Source: Pseudosulfitobacter koreensis
GTDB lineage: Bacteria; Pseudomonadota; Alphaproteobacteria; Rhodobacterales; Rhodobacteraceae
Direction: 5' to 3'
Length of the DNA stretch: 34,571 nucleotides
Assembly (NCBI RefSeq): GCF_024733015.1
Contig: NZ_JANKJG010000018.1
Location: 1-34,571, forward strand
In this document: piece after piece, positions 15,135 through 24,127 of the stretch
How positions within the stretch are numbered: position 1 is the first letter of the stretch
Layout of the letters: each line of letters begins with the position of its first letter
Notes under the pieces: generated by a model
Told to the model about the DNA's origin: nothing
Seen by the model: only the letters and a program-made list of their open reading frames with translations
Database searches by the model: none
Made by a program: the position numbers and the translations under genes

Positions 15135-15989
15135 TTACCGATGGGACTCCTCACCTGCAACAAGGTCGGCGAGGGTTTGACCGAGTGGCGCGGTGGGATC
15201 TGCGAGATCGAGAACGATGTCCAGGTGATTGCGCGCGGGTTCACATCTATAGGTGCCTTGGCTGGCACCCTGTTCATTGACAAGTGCTGCGAAGGCTTTT
15301 GCCTGATCATGGAAGGGGCGCGTTTCATTCTGCCCGTGCGTGATGATCCGATGGGGGCCGGGTCGGTGTGAAGCCTGCAGGGGCGACCAGTCTGCGGCTT
15401 CTTTGGGGGTCATGCGGGCTTCGTCCTTCAGGAAGCTGTCAGGGATGCCGGACAGGTCATAGATGCCGCTGACCAGCAGCAGCGCCTTGATGTTGGGAAG
15501 CAACGGGGGCGTGGTGTCGCCGGGCGCTTGTGCCGCCAGCAACGAGGCCAGATGTGCGCCGGCGGAATGCCCGCTGGCGGTGATGCGTTTCTGGTCCGCC
15601 CCGATCTGCGGCGCAAGGGCGGCAATATGGCAAGCGGCGGCGCGGACTTGTGCCACGATGTCGCCCAGGCGCGTTGACGGCATCAGCCCGTATCCCACCA
15701 GCGCACAGATGCCGCCCACCGCGAGGACGGGCTCCGCCACCAGCGTGTGCGCGTCCTTGCTGCCCGCCCGCCAATAGCCGCCGTGAATGAAGATGTGCAA
15801 AGGCGCGTCAGACACGTCACGAGAGGGAAAGACGAGATCGAAGTTTTGCCGCGGACCGGACCCGTAGGGTATGTCACGCTCCATGCGGTTGCGCGCCGCC
15901 ACCTCCCGGCTGCGGGTTTCGGTCTCGGCCATGATCGCATCAAAATTGGGGATGAAATCGCGGTTGCGGTAAAGATCGGGTTCGGGCAT
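15135..15989 (-). CDS. Alpha/beta hydrolase of the kynurenine formamidase/BD-FAE-like group
   Basis: The 284-residue protein has the esterase layout: oxyanion-hole motif HGGYWRAG (near residues 69-76), nucleophile Ser in GHSAGAH (near 139-145), and a C-terminal His in NHLDIV (near 258) as the catalytic base, with an Asp from the acidic region before it. Related enzymes hydrolyse aryl formamides or small esters, but the substrate is not clear here. The ATG at 15989 follows AAGGAG. It is the last gene of a leftward operon, 18 bp after the aldehyde dehydrogenase gene. It ends 85 bp from the IS3 remnant, so downstream genes may have been lost. Confidence 0.85.
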   Translation of the reverse strand: MPEPDLYRNRDFIPNFDAIMAETETRSREVAARNRMERDIPYGSGPRQNFDLVFPSRDVSDAPLHIFIHGGYWRAGSKDAHTLVAEPVLAVGGICALVGYGLMPSTRLGDIVAQVRAAACHIAALAPQIGADQKRITASGHSAGAHLASLLAAQAPGDTTPPLLPNIKALLLVSGIYDLSGIPDSFLKDEARMTPKEAADWSPLQASHRPGPHRIITHGQNETRPFHDQAKAFAALVNEQGASQGTYRCEPARNHLDIVLDLADPTAPLGQTLADLVAGEESHR

Positions 15990-16007
15990 TTGCGGCTCCT
16001 TGCGTGG

Positions 16008-17471
16008 TCAGAACTCGACGGCGAAGTACTTCGGCTCCAAGAATTCGAGGATGCCGGTCACACCGCCCTCGCGTCCCAGCCCGCTTTGCTTGACACCCCC
16101 GAAAGGGGCGGCCGGGTCTGACATCAGACCTCGGTTGATCCCCAGCATACCGGTTTCGATACCACGGCCAACCCGCATCGCACGGGTGATGTCGCGGGAA
16201 TAAACATATGCGGCGAGGCCGTATTCGGTAGTGTTGGCCATCCGGATCGCTTCGTCCTCTGTGTCGAAACGATAGATGGCGGCCACTGGCCCAAAGATTT
16301 CCTCGTGCGCGATGGCCGCATCGGTAGGCACGTTTTCAATCACGGTCGGGGGGTAGTAATAGCCCGATCCGGGCTGTGGCGTACCGCCAGTCGTCACCTG
16401 GGCGCCGCGCTCTTTCGCTTCCGCCACAAGCCGGTCGATCTTTTCAACAGCCTTGGTGGTGATCATCGGGCCACATTGCGTCTCCGCATCGTAGCCCGCG
16501 CCCAGCTTAAGAGCCTGCATCCGCTGCGTGAGCCCCGCAACAAAGGCGTCATGAATGCCCGATTGAACGTAGAACCGGTTGGCTGCCGTGCAGGCTTCTC
16601 CGCCGTTTCGCATCTTGGCGACCATCGCACCGTTAAGTGCTGCATCCAGGTTCGCGTCGTCCATCACGATAAAGGGCGCGTTGCCACCCAACTCCATCGA
16701 ACAACTCACGACAGTTTTCGCGGCTTCGGCCAGCAGGATGCGACCCACGCCGGTAGAGCCGGTGAAGGATAGCTTGCGCACGCGCGGATCGGAAAGGATT
16801 GCGCTGCTAACCGGGCCGGGGTCAGAGGTGGTGATTACGTTTACAACGCCGGGTGGCACGCCCGCCTCGGCTCCCAGCCGCGCCATGGCGTAGGCGGTCA
16901 GCGGCGTTTCCGACGCTGGCTTGAGGATCACGGTGCAGCCCGCCGCCAGTGCCGGGCCGATCTTGCGCGTGGCCATCGCCGCAGGGAAGTTCCAAGGCGT
17001 GATCAGCAAAGCGATGCCAATGGGGTCATGATCGACAAGGATATGGTGTGCACCGTTTGGCGTGTGGCGATACTCACCGGGGATACGGGTGGCTTCTTCG
17101 GCATACCATCGGAAGAATTCAGCAGCGTAAGCAACCTCACCGCGCGCGTCGGTCAGAGCTTTTCCGTTCTCGAGAGAGATCAGCAGCGCAAGCTCCTCGG
17201 CGTGCTCGGTCATCAGCGTGAACCAGCTGCGCAGGATTTCTGACCGCTGGCGTGGGGGCGTCTCGCGCCAGCCCTTCGCAGCGGCGTCCGCCGCGTCGAC
17301 GGCGCTCATCGCCTCGGCGATGTTGGCGTCGGGTACTTCGACAAGGGTATTGCCGCTGGACGGATCGGTGACGGGGATCCCGTCCCCCGCGACCCATTTG
17401 CCATTTATGAACAACCCCTCGGCGTGAAGCTGAGGATCGGCGTAGCCGGTGAAGACGTTATCGAGGACCAT
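16008..17471 (-). CDS. Aldehyde dehydrogenase, succinate-semialdehyde dehydrogenase type
   Basis: The 487-residue protein is full length for the NAD(P)-dependent aldehyde dehydrogenase superfamily. Asn161 (in PWNFP), Glu260 (in MELGGNAP) and the catalytic Cys294 (in GGEACTAANR) are all present, and FTGST forms the cofactor loop. The GEACTAANR context is typical of GabD-like enzymes, which oxidise succinate semialdehyde to succinate; other small semialdehydes or glycolaldehyde are possible. The neighbouring alcohol dehydrogenase gene ends 10 bp upstream, suggesting an alcohol-aldehyde-acid sequence. The ATG at 17471 follows AGGAGA on the coding strand. Confidence 0.92.
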   Translation of the reverse strand: MVLDNVFTGYADPQLHAEGLFINGKWVAGDGIPVTDPSSGNTLVEVPDANIAEAMSAVDAADAAAKGWRETPPRQRSEILRSWFTLMTEHAEELALLISLENGKALTDARGEVAYAAEFFRWYAEEATRIPGEYRHTPNGAHHILVDHDPIGIALLITPWNFPAAMATRKIGPALAAGCTVILKPASETPLTAYAMARLGAEAGVPPGVVNVITTSDPGPVSSAILSDPRVRKLSFTGSTGVGRILLAEAAKTVVSCSMELGGNAPFIVMDDANLDAALNGAMVAKMRNGGEACTAANRFYVQSGIHDAFVAGLTQRMQALKLGAGYDAETQCGPMITTKAVEKIDRLVAEAKERGAQVTTGGTPQPGSGYYYPPTVIENVPTDAAIAHEEIFGPVAAIYRFDTEDEAIRMANTTEYGLAAYVYSRDITRAMRVGRGIETGMLGINRGLMSDPAAPFGGVKQSGLGREGGVTGILEFLEPKYFAVEF

Positions 17472-17480
17472 TCGTTTCTC

Positions 17481-18689
17481 CTATTGGGTCGAGGCGAGCG
17501 CGGCACGGTTACCGCTGTAGGCAGCACCAACGAGGCGGCGCATGTCGGGCAGGGGCAGGGGGCGGGGATTGTTCTGGATCAGCCGCGCGATGCTGCAAGA
17601 CTGTTCTGCCACCCAGTCAAGGCGATCTTCGGCCAATCCCAGTGCCTTGAGCGTTGGCGGTATGCCGATCCGGTCAAAGAGCGCGGAAACGGCAGGGATC
17701 ACGGCGTCGCGGTCGGGCAGGCCGGTCGCTTGGGCAAACTGGTCCAACTCATTGCCGATCATCGGCGCGTTCCAGGCCATGACGTAGGGCATGAGGCAAG
17801 CAACTCCCGCGCCGTGCGGTGTGTGGGTCAACGCACCCACGGGATACTGGATCGCGTGGGCTGCCGCGGTGCCGGCCACGCCGAATGCGAGACCAGCCAT
17901 TGTCGCCCCCAACATGACGTTCGCCCGGGCGTCGGCGTTGCTGCCATCGGTACAGGCGGCTTCCAGACCTTCCCACAGCAGCGAAATGGCCCGGAGAGCA
18001 AATGCGTCCGAGGTGGCATTCTTGCCGACGAAGACGCGGTCCTGCGCCAGACCAGGAACCGGGTCGTGGCGGATGGCCGTGAACGCTTCGATCGCGTGGG
18101 TCAGTGCGTCGGCCCCGGCGATGGCGGTCAGTGACGCAGGGCAGGTCATCGTGAGGTTTGGATCGCAGATTGCGACGGTAGGGATAATGTGGGGCGACGA
18201 GATGCCGACCTTGAGCTGTCGGTCGTTGTCGGAAAGCACCGCGACGGGCGTGACCTCGGATCCGGTGCCGGCGGTCGTCGGGATCGCAATCAGTGGCAAA
18301 ACGGGGCCGGGAACCTTGAATTCTCCGTAGTAATCCTGCGGCTGGCCGCCATGAGTCAGCAGGATCGCCACGCATTTCGCCATGTCGAGGCAGGAACCGC
18401 CACCGATACCAATCATCAGATCGGGGGCAAAGTCCCGGGCCGCCTCGGCGCTGGCGATGGCGGTGTGGACCGGCACGTCGGGCTGGGTGGAACAATCGAG
18501 CCTCACTGCAAGGCCTGCGGCCTCTAACTGCGCAATGGCGTCGTGGATCAGATTGTCATTGGCCAGCCGTTCGTCGCTGACGATCAGGGCGCGCTGGCCC
18601 AGTTGCTTTGCAATGCGCGTGAGAGCAGCGCTTTGTCCTGCGCCGAATATCAATTCCTGCGGGGCTCTGATCGTGCCAAATATCGCCAT
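17481..18689 (-). CDS. Iron-containing (group III) alcohol dehydrogenase
   Basis: The 402-residue protein shows the family signatures: GIGGGSCLD for NAD binding (near 94-102), PTTAGTGSEVT, and metal ligands in GADALTHAIEA and HAIQYPVGALTHTPHG. It would oxidise an alcohol to an aldehyde or ketone or do the reverse; 4-hydroxybutyrate, 1,2-diols and lactaldehyde are known substrates of relatives. The ATG at 18689 is preceded by GGAGGAG; an in-frame Met at 18740 runs into the upstream gene and is rejected. It lies 22 bp after the Ldh2-type gene. Confidence 0.92.
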   Translation of the reverse strand: MAIFGTIRAPQELIFGAGQSAALTRIAKQLGQRALIVSDERLANDNLIHDAIAQLEAAGLAVRLDCSTQPDVPVHTAIASAEAARDFAPDLMIGIGGGSCLDMAKCVAILLTHGGQPQDYYGEFKVPGPVLPLIAIPTTAGTGSEVTPVAVLSDNDRQLKVGISSPHIIPTVAICDPNLTMTCPASLTAIAGADALTHAIEAFTAIRHDPVPGLAQDRVFVGKNATSDAFALRAISLLWEGLEAACTDGSNADARANVMLGATMAGLAFGVAGTAAAHAIQYPVGALTHTPHGAGVACLMPYVMAWNAPMIGNELDQFAQATGLPDRDAVIPAVSALFDRIGIPPTLKALGLAEDRLDWVAEQSCSIARLIQNNPRPLPLPDMRRLVGAAYSGNRAALASTQ

Positions 18690-18711
18690 GTTGTCTCCTC
18701 CGGAGTTGTTT

Positions 18712-19716
18712 TCAAGTCGGCACGAGGCCGCGGATTTCATTAAGCAATGTGTCGGGCAGGGTTATGCCGTGCTTCATCGCGGCCTCGCGGCGGGCGCGCA
18801 TCCGGTCGCCGGGAACGGTGAAAGGATCTGCGGGATCGGCTGAGCGCGACGCGCGCAAGCTATCGAGGTAGGCCGCAAGAGCTGTGCCGTTGCCGCCCAT
18901 TGACGCCGGGTCGATCAGCACGATCACGTCGCCCTTATTTGCGGGATGGGTCGCGTCGAGCGTGCCGCGCACGTCGGGTGCGAAGGCTGATCCGGCGAGC
19001 GTGGCCACCAGCAGTTCGACCGCAAGGCCCAACCCATAGCCCTTGGCATCTCCGAACGGCGCGATCGCGCCATCTTTCGCAGCCACGGGGTCGGTGGTCC
19101 CATGACCTTGCGCGTCCACTGCCCAGCCTTTGGGAATCTGCGTGCCGGTTAGGGCATGGTGGTGGATCTTTCCCATGGAAACGAGGCTGGTGGCGAGGTC
19201 GAGAATGAAAGGTGTGTCGTCGGTTGGGATGCCGATTGCGATAGGATTGGTGCCCAGCATCGGCTCCGTCCCGCCAAAGGGGTGAACCAGCGCCTCGCTG
19301 GTCGTGAGAAACAGCCCGATCCGACCCAACGCCACTGCGGCCTCGGCATAATAGGCCAGCATGCCGATGTGGTTCGCGTTGCGGATCGCCGCGATGGCAA
19401 CACCCTCCTGGCGCACGCGCAGCTCCAGCAGGTTCAGTGTTTCCGTCATGACAATGGGGCCAAGCCCCTGTTCGCCGTCAACCTTCAGAACAGCCGGGCG
19501 CACCCATTCCGCGCGGCCCTTGGCTCTGGGGTGCGCGAACCCTTCCTGAAGCCGTTTAACCAGACGGGGAAGGCGCTGAAACCCGTGTGAGGGCAGCCCG
19601 CGCAGCTCCGCTTCGATCAGCAGATCGGTCTGCAACCACGCGCTGGCTTCGGGAACCTTCTGGGATTCCAGAGTTTTGCAGGAAAGTTGCCGAAGTTCCT
19701 CGATTGAAGGGTGCAC
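18712..19716 (-). CDS. Malate/L-lactate dehydrogenase family (Ldh2) oxidoreductase
   Basis: This family oxidises 2-hydroxy acids (malate, L-lactate, ureidoglycolate, 2,3-diketogulonate) with NAD(P). Family marks include SHGFQRLPRLV near the N-terminus, the catalytic segment RNANHIGMLAYYAE, GTNPIAIGIP, and GDAKGYGLGLAVELL. A GTG at 19716 is the most likely start: it gives 334 residues, the normal family size, and has AAGG nine bases upstream. A longer frame to 19800 would translate the pentamer repeat as a Tyr/Ile/Arg-rich stretch and is rejected. It is the first gene of the leftward operon and is divergent from gntR. Confidence 0.87.
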   Translation of the reverse strand: MHPSIEELRQLSCKTLESQKVPEASAWLQTDLLIEAELRGLPSHGFQRLPRLVKRLQEGFAHPRAKGRAEWVRPAVLKVDGEQGLGPIVMTETLNLLELRVRQEGVAIAAIRNANHIGMLAYYAEAAVALGRIGLFLTTSEALVHPFGGTEPMLGTNPIAIGIPTDDTPFILDLATSLVSMGKIHHHALTGTQIPKGWAVDAQGHGTTDPVAAKDGAIAPFGDAKGYGLGLAVELLVATLAGSAFAPDVRGTLDATHPANKGDVIVLIDPASMGGNGTALAAYLDSLRASRSADPADPFTVPGDRMRARREAAMKHGITLPDTLLNEIRGLVPT

Positions 19717-19730
19717 TGGATAAAGCCTTA

Positions 19731-19750
19731 TCGTATCGTATCGTATCGTA
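19731..19750. repeat. Four tandem TCGTA pentamers in a divergent promoter
   Basis: Four exact copies of the pentamer run from 19731 to 19750 and are followed by TATGATATTG. They sit 15 bp upstream of the Ldh2-type GTG start and just upstream of the gntR promoter. They could be a slippage-prone regulatory tract or part of the GntR operator; ATCGTATATGAT at its right edge is close to a palindrome. Confidence 0.85.
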
Positions 19751-19763
19751 TATGATATTGTAT

Positions 19764-19791
19764 TTGACATTCGATAGGGTATCGATATTAA
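19764..19791 (+). promoter_or_regulatory. Likely sigma-70 promoter of gntR
   Basis: A perfect TTGACA (19764-19769) is followed after 16 bases by TATTAA (19786-19791). It lies 33 bp upstream of the gntR ATG and would also drive the ABC genes. The flanking pentamer repeat lies on its upstream side, where a regulator could touch both divergent promoters. Confidence 0.5.
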
Positions 19792-19823
19792 CCTTGTCAA
19801 GGACGCAGGTGGGAGGGCGACAG

Positions 19824-20510
19824 ATGGCGATTTCGGTAGAGCGCACAGGTGAGGGCGGCATTGTACGGCCGACCAGCATTTCCGATGGTGTGCATCAGCG
19901 CATCTATGAAAAGCTAATGTCGTTAGAGATTTCGCCTGGCGCGCGGATTCCGATCGACGGGTTGGCGCGTGAGCTGAACGTTTCGCAGACGCCGGTGCGA
20001 GATGCGCTGAATCGACTGGAGCAGGAGGGGCTGGTGCGAAAGGCCCATCTGGTTGGCTATTCCGCAGCGCCGCAGCTGACCCACAAGGAATTCGAGGATC
20101 TCTACAACTTTCGCCTGATGATTGAGCCGGAAAGCGCGCGGCAGGCCTGCCGGAAACTTACGTCAGAGTCGCTGACGCGTCTGGAGCTGGCTGCTGGCGA
20201 TATGGAAAAGGACGAGCAGCCTGCTTACCGCAACAGTCGCTATTCACGCTTTGCCCGCGCGGACGCGCATTTTCACGACGAAATTCTGAAGATCGCCGCG
20301 AATGAAATCGTCCGGCAAGCACTGGCAGATCAACATGTGCATCTGCACATCTTTCGCCTGATGTTCCATAGCCGGGTTACGCGGGAAGCTCTGGAAGAGC
20401 ATGAGCGCCTCATCGCGGCGTTTCGTGCGGGCGATGCTGACGCTGCCTACAACGCCATGCATGACCACATCAGCCGGTCGCGGGACCGGCTTGAGGCAGC
20501 GTTCGAATGA
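19824..20510 (+). CDS. GntR-family regulator, FCD subfamily
   Basis: The 228-residue protein has an N-terminal GntR winged helix (about 20-80, with DGLARELNVSQTPVRDALNR as the helix-turn-helix). It ends with an all-helical FCD ligand domain. His residues at the expected metal positions appear in DAHFHDE and near the C-terminus in MHDHI. FCD regulators usually repress catabolic operons until an acid or sugar-acid ligand binds. The ATG at 19824 follows GGAGG by seven bases; a much longer upstream frame would cross the divergent promoter and is rejected. The stop overlaps the ABC ATPase start (ATGA), so it is co-translated with the importer. Confidence 0.92.
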   Translation: MAISVERTGEGGIVRPTSISDGVHQRIYEKLMSLEISPGARIPIDGLARELNVSQTPVRDALNRLEQEGLVRKAHLVGYSAAPQLTHKEFEDLYNFRLMIEPESARQACRKLTSESLTRLELAAGDMEKDEQPAYRNSRYSRFARADAHFHDEILKIAANEIVRQALADQHVHLHIFRLMFHSRVTREALEEHERLIAAFRAGDADAAYNAMHDHISRSRDRLEAAFE

Positions 20511-22060
20511 GTCTCACGTTGACAAAATCCGCCCCGGTCAGCACCGCGGCACCGGCGCTGACCGCCCGCGGCTTGTCCAAGTGCTACGGGCAGATCGAAG
20601 TCTTGCGGGACATCACGCTGGATATTCGCCCCGGCGAGGTCCACGCGATCATCGGCGAGAACGGGGCGGGCAAGTCGACGCTGATGAAACTGCTGTCGGG
20701 CCACGCCACACCGACCGGCGGCCAGCTTTTCATGGACGGCAAGAAAGTAAACTTCGCGGATGCGGTGCAGGCAGAGGCCGCGGGGATCGTGCTGGTTCAT
20801 CAGGAAATATTGTTGGCCGCGGACCTTACCGTCGCACAGAACCTGTTTTTGGGGCGCGAGTTGTCACGTGGGTTCATGGTGGATGACCGCGCGATGAACC
20901 GACGCACTGCCGAGGTCCTGGCACAGGTTGGATCGACTGCACGGCCAACGGACAGGGTCGGAGACCAGCCGCTGGCGCAACGGCAGCTGTTCCAGATCGC
21001 CCGCGCGCTGCTGGACGATCGCAAGGTGGTCATCCTGGATGAACCGACCGCGATGCTGGCCAATGACGAGGTGGACGCGTTGCTGCGGATCGTCCGTGAC
21101 CTGCGCGATCAGGGTGTCGCCATTCTGTATATTTCGCACCGACTGGAAGAGGTTGAAACACTTGCCGACCGCGTCACCATCCTGCGCGACGGTGACATGA
21201 TTGGGACGTGGAACGTCAGCGAGTTGAGCCAGCGTCAGATGGCTGAGCAAATGGTCGGGCGCAAGCTGGATATGCTCTACCCGCCCAAACGCGGCACCTC
21301 GAAGGACGCGCCGATTCTTGATGTCACTGCGTTGTCGGTGGATGGCGGCAAATTTGTTGGATCTTTGGTGGTGCGCCCGGGCGAGGTTCTGGGGATCGGC
21401 GGCATGATCGGCGCGGGCCGAACGGAGTTTTTCGAAGGGCTGATGGGGCTGCGCACAGCACAGGCCGACAAGATCGTGCTGAACGGCGAAAGCATCACCT
21501 CGCCCAATGTGAAGCGGATGATGGCGGCAGGGCTCGTTTACCTGACTGAGGATCGCAAGGGGAAGGGGCTGCTGCTGAACGACAGGCTGGGCCCCAACCT
21601 GACGCTTCAGGCGCTGGATGCGATCAATCCGGGATTTCAGCTTAACCGCAAGGGCGAGGCCAGCGCGCTTGACGTTGCGGTCGAGGAATACGACATCCGC
21701 GTGCGGTCGCTGGGGATCGAGGCGGGCAAGTTGTCGGGCGGCAATCAGCAGAAACTGCTGCTGGCCAAGGTGATGATGGCCGATCCTTCAGTCGTGATCA
21801 TCGACGAGCCGACCCGCGGCATCGACATCGGCAATAAGAGCCAGATTTACAAATTTATCGACGATCTCGTGCGCGCCGGCAGGGCTTGCGTCGTGATTTC
21901 GTCCGAGTTGCCAGAACTGGTTGGTCTTGCCGATCGGGTGCTGGTCATGCGCGGCGGGCGGTTTGTGGCCGAGCTGGAGGGCGCAGAGATCACCGAGCAG
22001 AACGTCGTCTATGCCGCCGCCAGCAACCGCAAGACAGCTGAAGGGAGGACAGGCACATGA
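20507..22060 (+). CDS. Sugar-type ABC importer ATP-binding protein (RbsA/XylG-like)
   Basis: This cytoplasmic protein powers import of a sugar or related small solute. It has 517 residues with two fused nucleotide-binding domains. The first has the Walker A GENGAGKST (near 51-59) and Walker B VVILDEPT. The second has the weaker P-loop GGMIGAGRTE, a clear LSGGNQQK signature, and VVIIDEPTRG. The signature of the first half reads PLAQRQLFQIA, as is normal for this carbohydrate-uptake-2 class. It overlaps gntR upstream and the permease downstream by ATGA junctions. Substrate cannot be deduced. Confidence 0.95.
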   Translation: MSLTLTKSAPVSTAAPALTARGLSKCYGQIEVLRDITLDIRPGEVHAIIGENGAGKSTLMKLLSGHATPTGGQLFMDGKKVNFADAVQAEAAGIVLVHQEILLAADLTVAQNLFLGRELSRGFMVDDRAMNRRTAEVLAQVGSTARPTDRVGDQPLAQRQLFQIARALLDDRKVVILDEPTAMLANDEVDALLRIVRDLRDQGVAILYISHRLEEVETLADRVTILRDGDMIGTWNVSELSQRQMAEQMVGRKLDMLYPPKRGTSKDAPILDVTALSVDGGKFVGSLVVRPGEVLGIGGMIGAGRTEFFEGLMGLRTAQADKIVLNGESITSPNVKRMMAAGLVYLTEDRKGKGLLLNDRLGPNLTLQALDAINPGFQLNRKGEASALDVAVEEYDIRVRSLGIEAGKLSGGNQQKLLLAKVMMADPSVVIIDEPTRGIDIGNKSQIYKFIDDLVRAGRACVVISSELPELVGLADRVLVMRGGRFVAELEGAEITEQNVVYAAASNRKTAEGRTGT

Positions 22061-23052
22061 GCAGTATTGAGATCAAGGCCACGCCGGAGCGCGAGGGCAT
22101 CAGCATCCCATGGGGCAGTCTTGCACCATTCATCGCGCTGGCTGCGATTGTTGTGCTGGGGGCGTTGATCAATTCTAATTTCCTGGCCGCCAACAACCTG
22201 TTGAACGTTATCACGCGCAGCGCCTTTATCGCGATCATCGGGGTCGGGGCCACCTTCGTCATTGCGACTGGCGGGCTTGACCTGTCGGTCGGGTCGATGA
22301 TGGCTTTCGTGACTGGCATCATGATCCTGACGATGAACGGTCTGACGCCATCGCTTGGACCTTGGGCGATCCTCGCGGGGGCGGGGGTGGCGCTGGTTGT
22401 GGGTGCGCTGTGCGGTCTGCTGAACGGGCTGATCATAACGGTCGGACGGATCGAACCCTTTATCGTGACGCTGGGCACCATGGGCATTTTCCGCGCCTTT
22501 ATCACCTTTATGTCGGACGGCGGGTCGCTGTCGATCGACCGCAGCCTGCGCGAAGCCTACCGCCCCGTCTATTTCGGTGATTTCCTTGGCGTCCCGTATC
22601 CTGTGCTGATCACCCTTTGCGTTGTTCTGATCGGTGCGTTTCTTTTGTACCGCACAAAATACGGTCGCCGTGTCACCGCCGTGGGGTCCAACGCCGATGT
22701 GGCGCAGTTTTCCGGCGTGCATGTGGGGGGGGTCCGAACGATGGCCTTTGTCATCCAGGGTATCTGCGTCGCCGTGGCCGCCATCTGCTACGTACCGCGC
22801 CTTGGGGCGGCGACGCCCACGACCGGGCAGCTTTGGGAGCTTCAGGTCATTACCGCAGTCGTCATCGGGGGCACTCTTCTGCGCGGCGGCAAGGCCCGCG
22901 TCTGGGGCACCGTCGCCGGCGCACTCATTCTCGAGATCATCGCCAACGTCATGGTCCTGTCGGACATGGTCTCGGAATACCTTGTGGCCGCAGTGCAGGG
23001 CACGATCATCATCATCGCCATGCTTGCGCACCGCTTTACAAGCGCCCGCTGA
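22057..23052 (+). CDS. Sugar-type ABC importer permease (RbsC/AraH-like)
   Basis: The 331-residue integral membrane protein has about nine or ten hydrophobic helices and the family stretch ATGGLDLSVGSMMAF (near 72-86), followed later by AVGSNADVAQFSGV (near 208-221). These are hallmarks of BPD_transp_2 permeases that pair with RbsA-like ATPases. Only one permease gene is present, so the channel is probably a homodimer. The ATG at 22057 overlaps the ATPase stop. The binding-protein gene begins 37 bp downstream. Confidence 0.95.
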   Translation: MSSIEIKATPEREGISIPWGSLAPFIALAAIVVLGALINSNFLAANNLLNVITRSAFIAIIGVGATFVIATGGLDLSVGSMMAFVTGIMILTMNGLTPSLGPWAILAGAGVALVVGALCGLLNGLIITVGRIEPFIVTLGTMGIFRAFITFMSDGGSLSIDRSLREAYRPVYFGDFLGVPYPVLITLCVVLIGAFLLYRTKYGRRVTAVGSNADVAQFSGVHVGGVRTMAFVIQGICVAVAAICYVPRLGAATPTTGQLWELQVITAVVIGGTLLRGGKARVWGTVAGALILEIIANVMVLSDMVSEYLVAAVQGTIIIIAMLAHRFTSAR

Positions 23053-23089
23053 AAAGGGCGCGAAAACTTTCGCAACGGAGGAGAAAACT

Positions 23090-24055
23090 ATGACAACTTT
23101 CAACCAAGGCGCACGTATCCTGTCCGCCACGCTGGTCGCAGGCGCGCTGACAACCGCCCCCGCGCTGGCGCAGGACAAGGAATTCACCATCGCCGTGTCG
23201 ATCCCGGCAGCCACTCATGGCTGGACCGGGGGCGTGGTCTATCACGCCGAGCGTGCCGAGAAGGAGATCGAAGCCGCTTACCCCAATATCGACGTGATTG
23301 TGTCGACCGCGTCCTCGGCAACCGCGCAGGTATCGTCGCTCGAGGATCTGTCGGCCACGAACGAGCTGGACGCGCTGGTGATCCTTCCCTTCACGTCCGA
23401 AGAGCTGACTGGTCCTGTTGAGCAGGTTGCTTCGAACGGGACCTTCATCACGGTCGTAGATCGGGGTCTCGCCGATCCGTCGATCCAGGACCTCTATGTT
23501 GCAGGTGACAATATCGCTGTTGGCGCCAACACCGCCGACTGGCTGGTCGACAAGCTGGGCGGCGAGGGCGAGATCGTCGTCCTGCGCGGCATCCCCACCG
23601 TCATTGACGATGAGCGGATCCAAGGCTTCACCGAGGTGATAGACAAGAGCAACATCAAGATCCTCGACATCCAGTACGCCAACTGGAACCAAGACGAGGC
23701 CTTTACCCTAATGCAGGATTACCTTGGCAAATATCCCAACATCGACGCCGTCTGGGCCAACGATGACGACATGTTGTTGGGTGTTCTGGAAGCGGTTGAT
23801 CAAGCCGGACGTGACGACATTAAGTTCGCCCTTGGCGGCAACGGTATGAAGCAGGTGATTGAGATGGTCATGGCGGGCGACGAGCGGACTCCGATCTCGA
23901 CCCCTTATCCGCCGTCCATGATCGCCTCAGCTATCTATATGACCGCCGCGCAGTTCACCGGACAGGCTCCGATGCGCGGATCGTTCAAGTTGGACGCGCC
24001 GCTGATCACGCCCCAGAACGCGGATCAATTCTACTTTCCCGACTCGCCGTTCTAA
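23090..24055 (+). CDS. Periplasmic sugar-binding protein of the ABC importer
   Basis: The 321-residue precursor has a Sec signal peptide ending at about residue 27 (APALAQ-DK). The mature part is a type I periplasmic binding protein (Peripla_BP_4, ribose/galactose-binding group), beginning FTIAVSIPAATHGWTGG and with IDAVWANDDDMLLG near 215-230. It would deliver the solute to the permease. The ATG at 23090 follows GGAGGAG and was chosen over an upstream frame that runs through the permease gene. A strong terminator follows 16 bp later. Ligand unknown. Confidence 0.95.
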   Translation: MTTFNQGARILSATLVAGALTTAPALAQDKEFTIAVSIPAATHGWTGGVVYHAERAEKEIEAAYPNIDVIVSTASSATAQVSSLEDLSATNELDALVILPFTSEELTGPVEQVASNGTFITVVDRGLADPSIQDLYVAGDNIAVGANTADWLVDKLGGEGEIVVLRGIPTVIDDERIQGFTEVIDKSNIKILDIQYANWNQDEAFTLMQDYLGKYPNIDAVWANDDDMLLGVLEAVDQAGRDDIKFALGGNGMKQVIEMVMAGDERTPISTPYPPSMIASAIYMTAAQFTGQAPMRGSFKLDAPLITPQNADQFYFPDSPF

Positions 24056-24071
24056 GGTGCAGTCCATCGGT

Positions 24072-24100
24072 CCAGCCGCATCAACACGCGGCTGGGCTTT
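24072..24100 (+). terminator. Rho-independent terminator after the ABC operon
   Basis: Stem CCAGCCGC (24072-24079) pairs with GCGGCTGG (24088-24095) across an eight-base loop and is followed by GCTTTT. It separates the binding-protein gene from the DJ-1/PfpI gene, which may then depend on read-through or its own promoter. Confidence 0.8.
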
Positions 24101-24127
24101 TCCTATCAACCTATTCGGAGACCTATA

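Noticed and set aside
19731..19750. Possible CRISPR or origin iteron array
   Set aside because: The units are five bases with no spacers and no rep gene nearby, so neither reading fits.
19717..19800. N-terminal extension of the Ldh2-type gene
   Set aside because: It would translate the pentamer repeats and the gntR promoter into a Tyr/Ile/Arg stretch absent from the family.
22009..23214. 401-codon open frame on the minus strand
   Set aside because: It is antisense to the ABC permease and is His/Arg/Asp-rich low-complexity, as expected for a shadow frame in GC-rich DNA.
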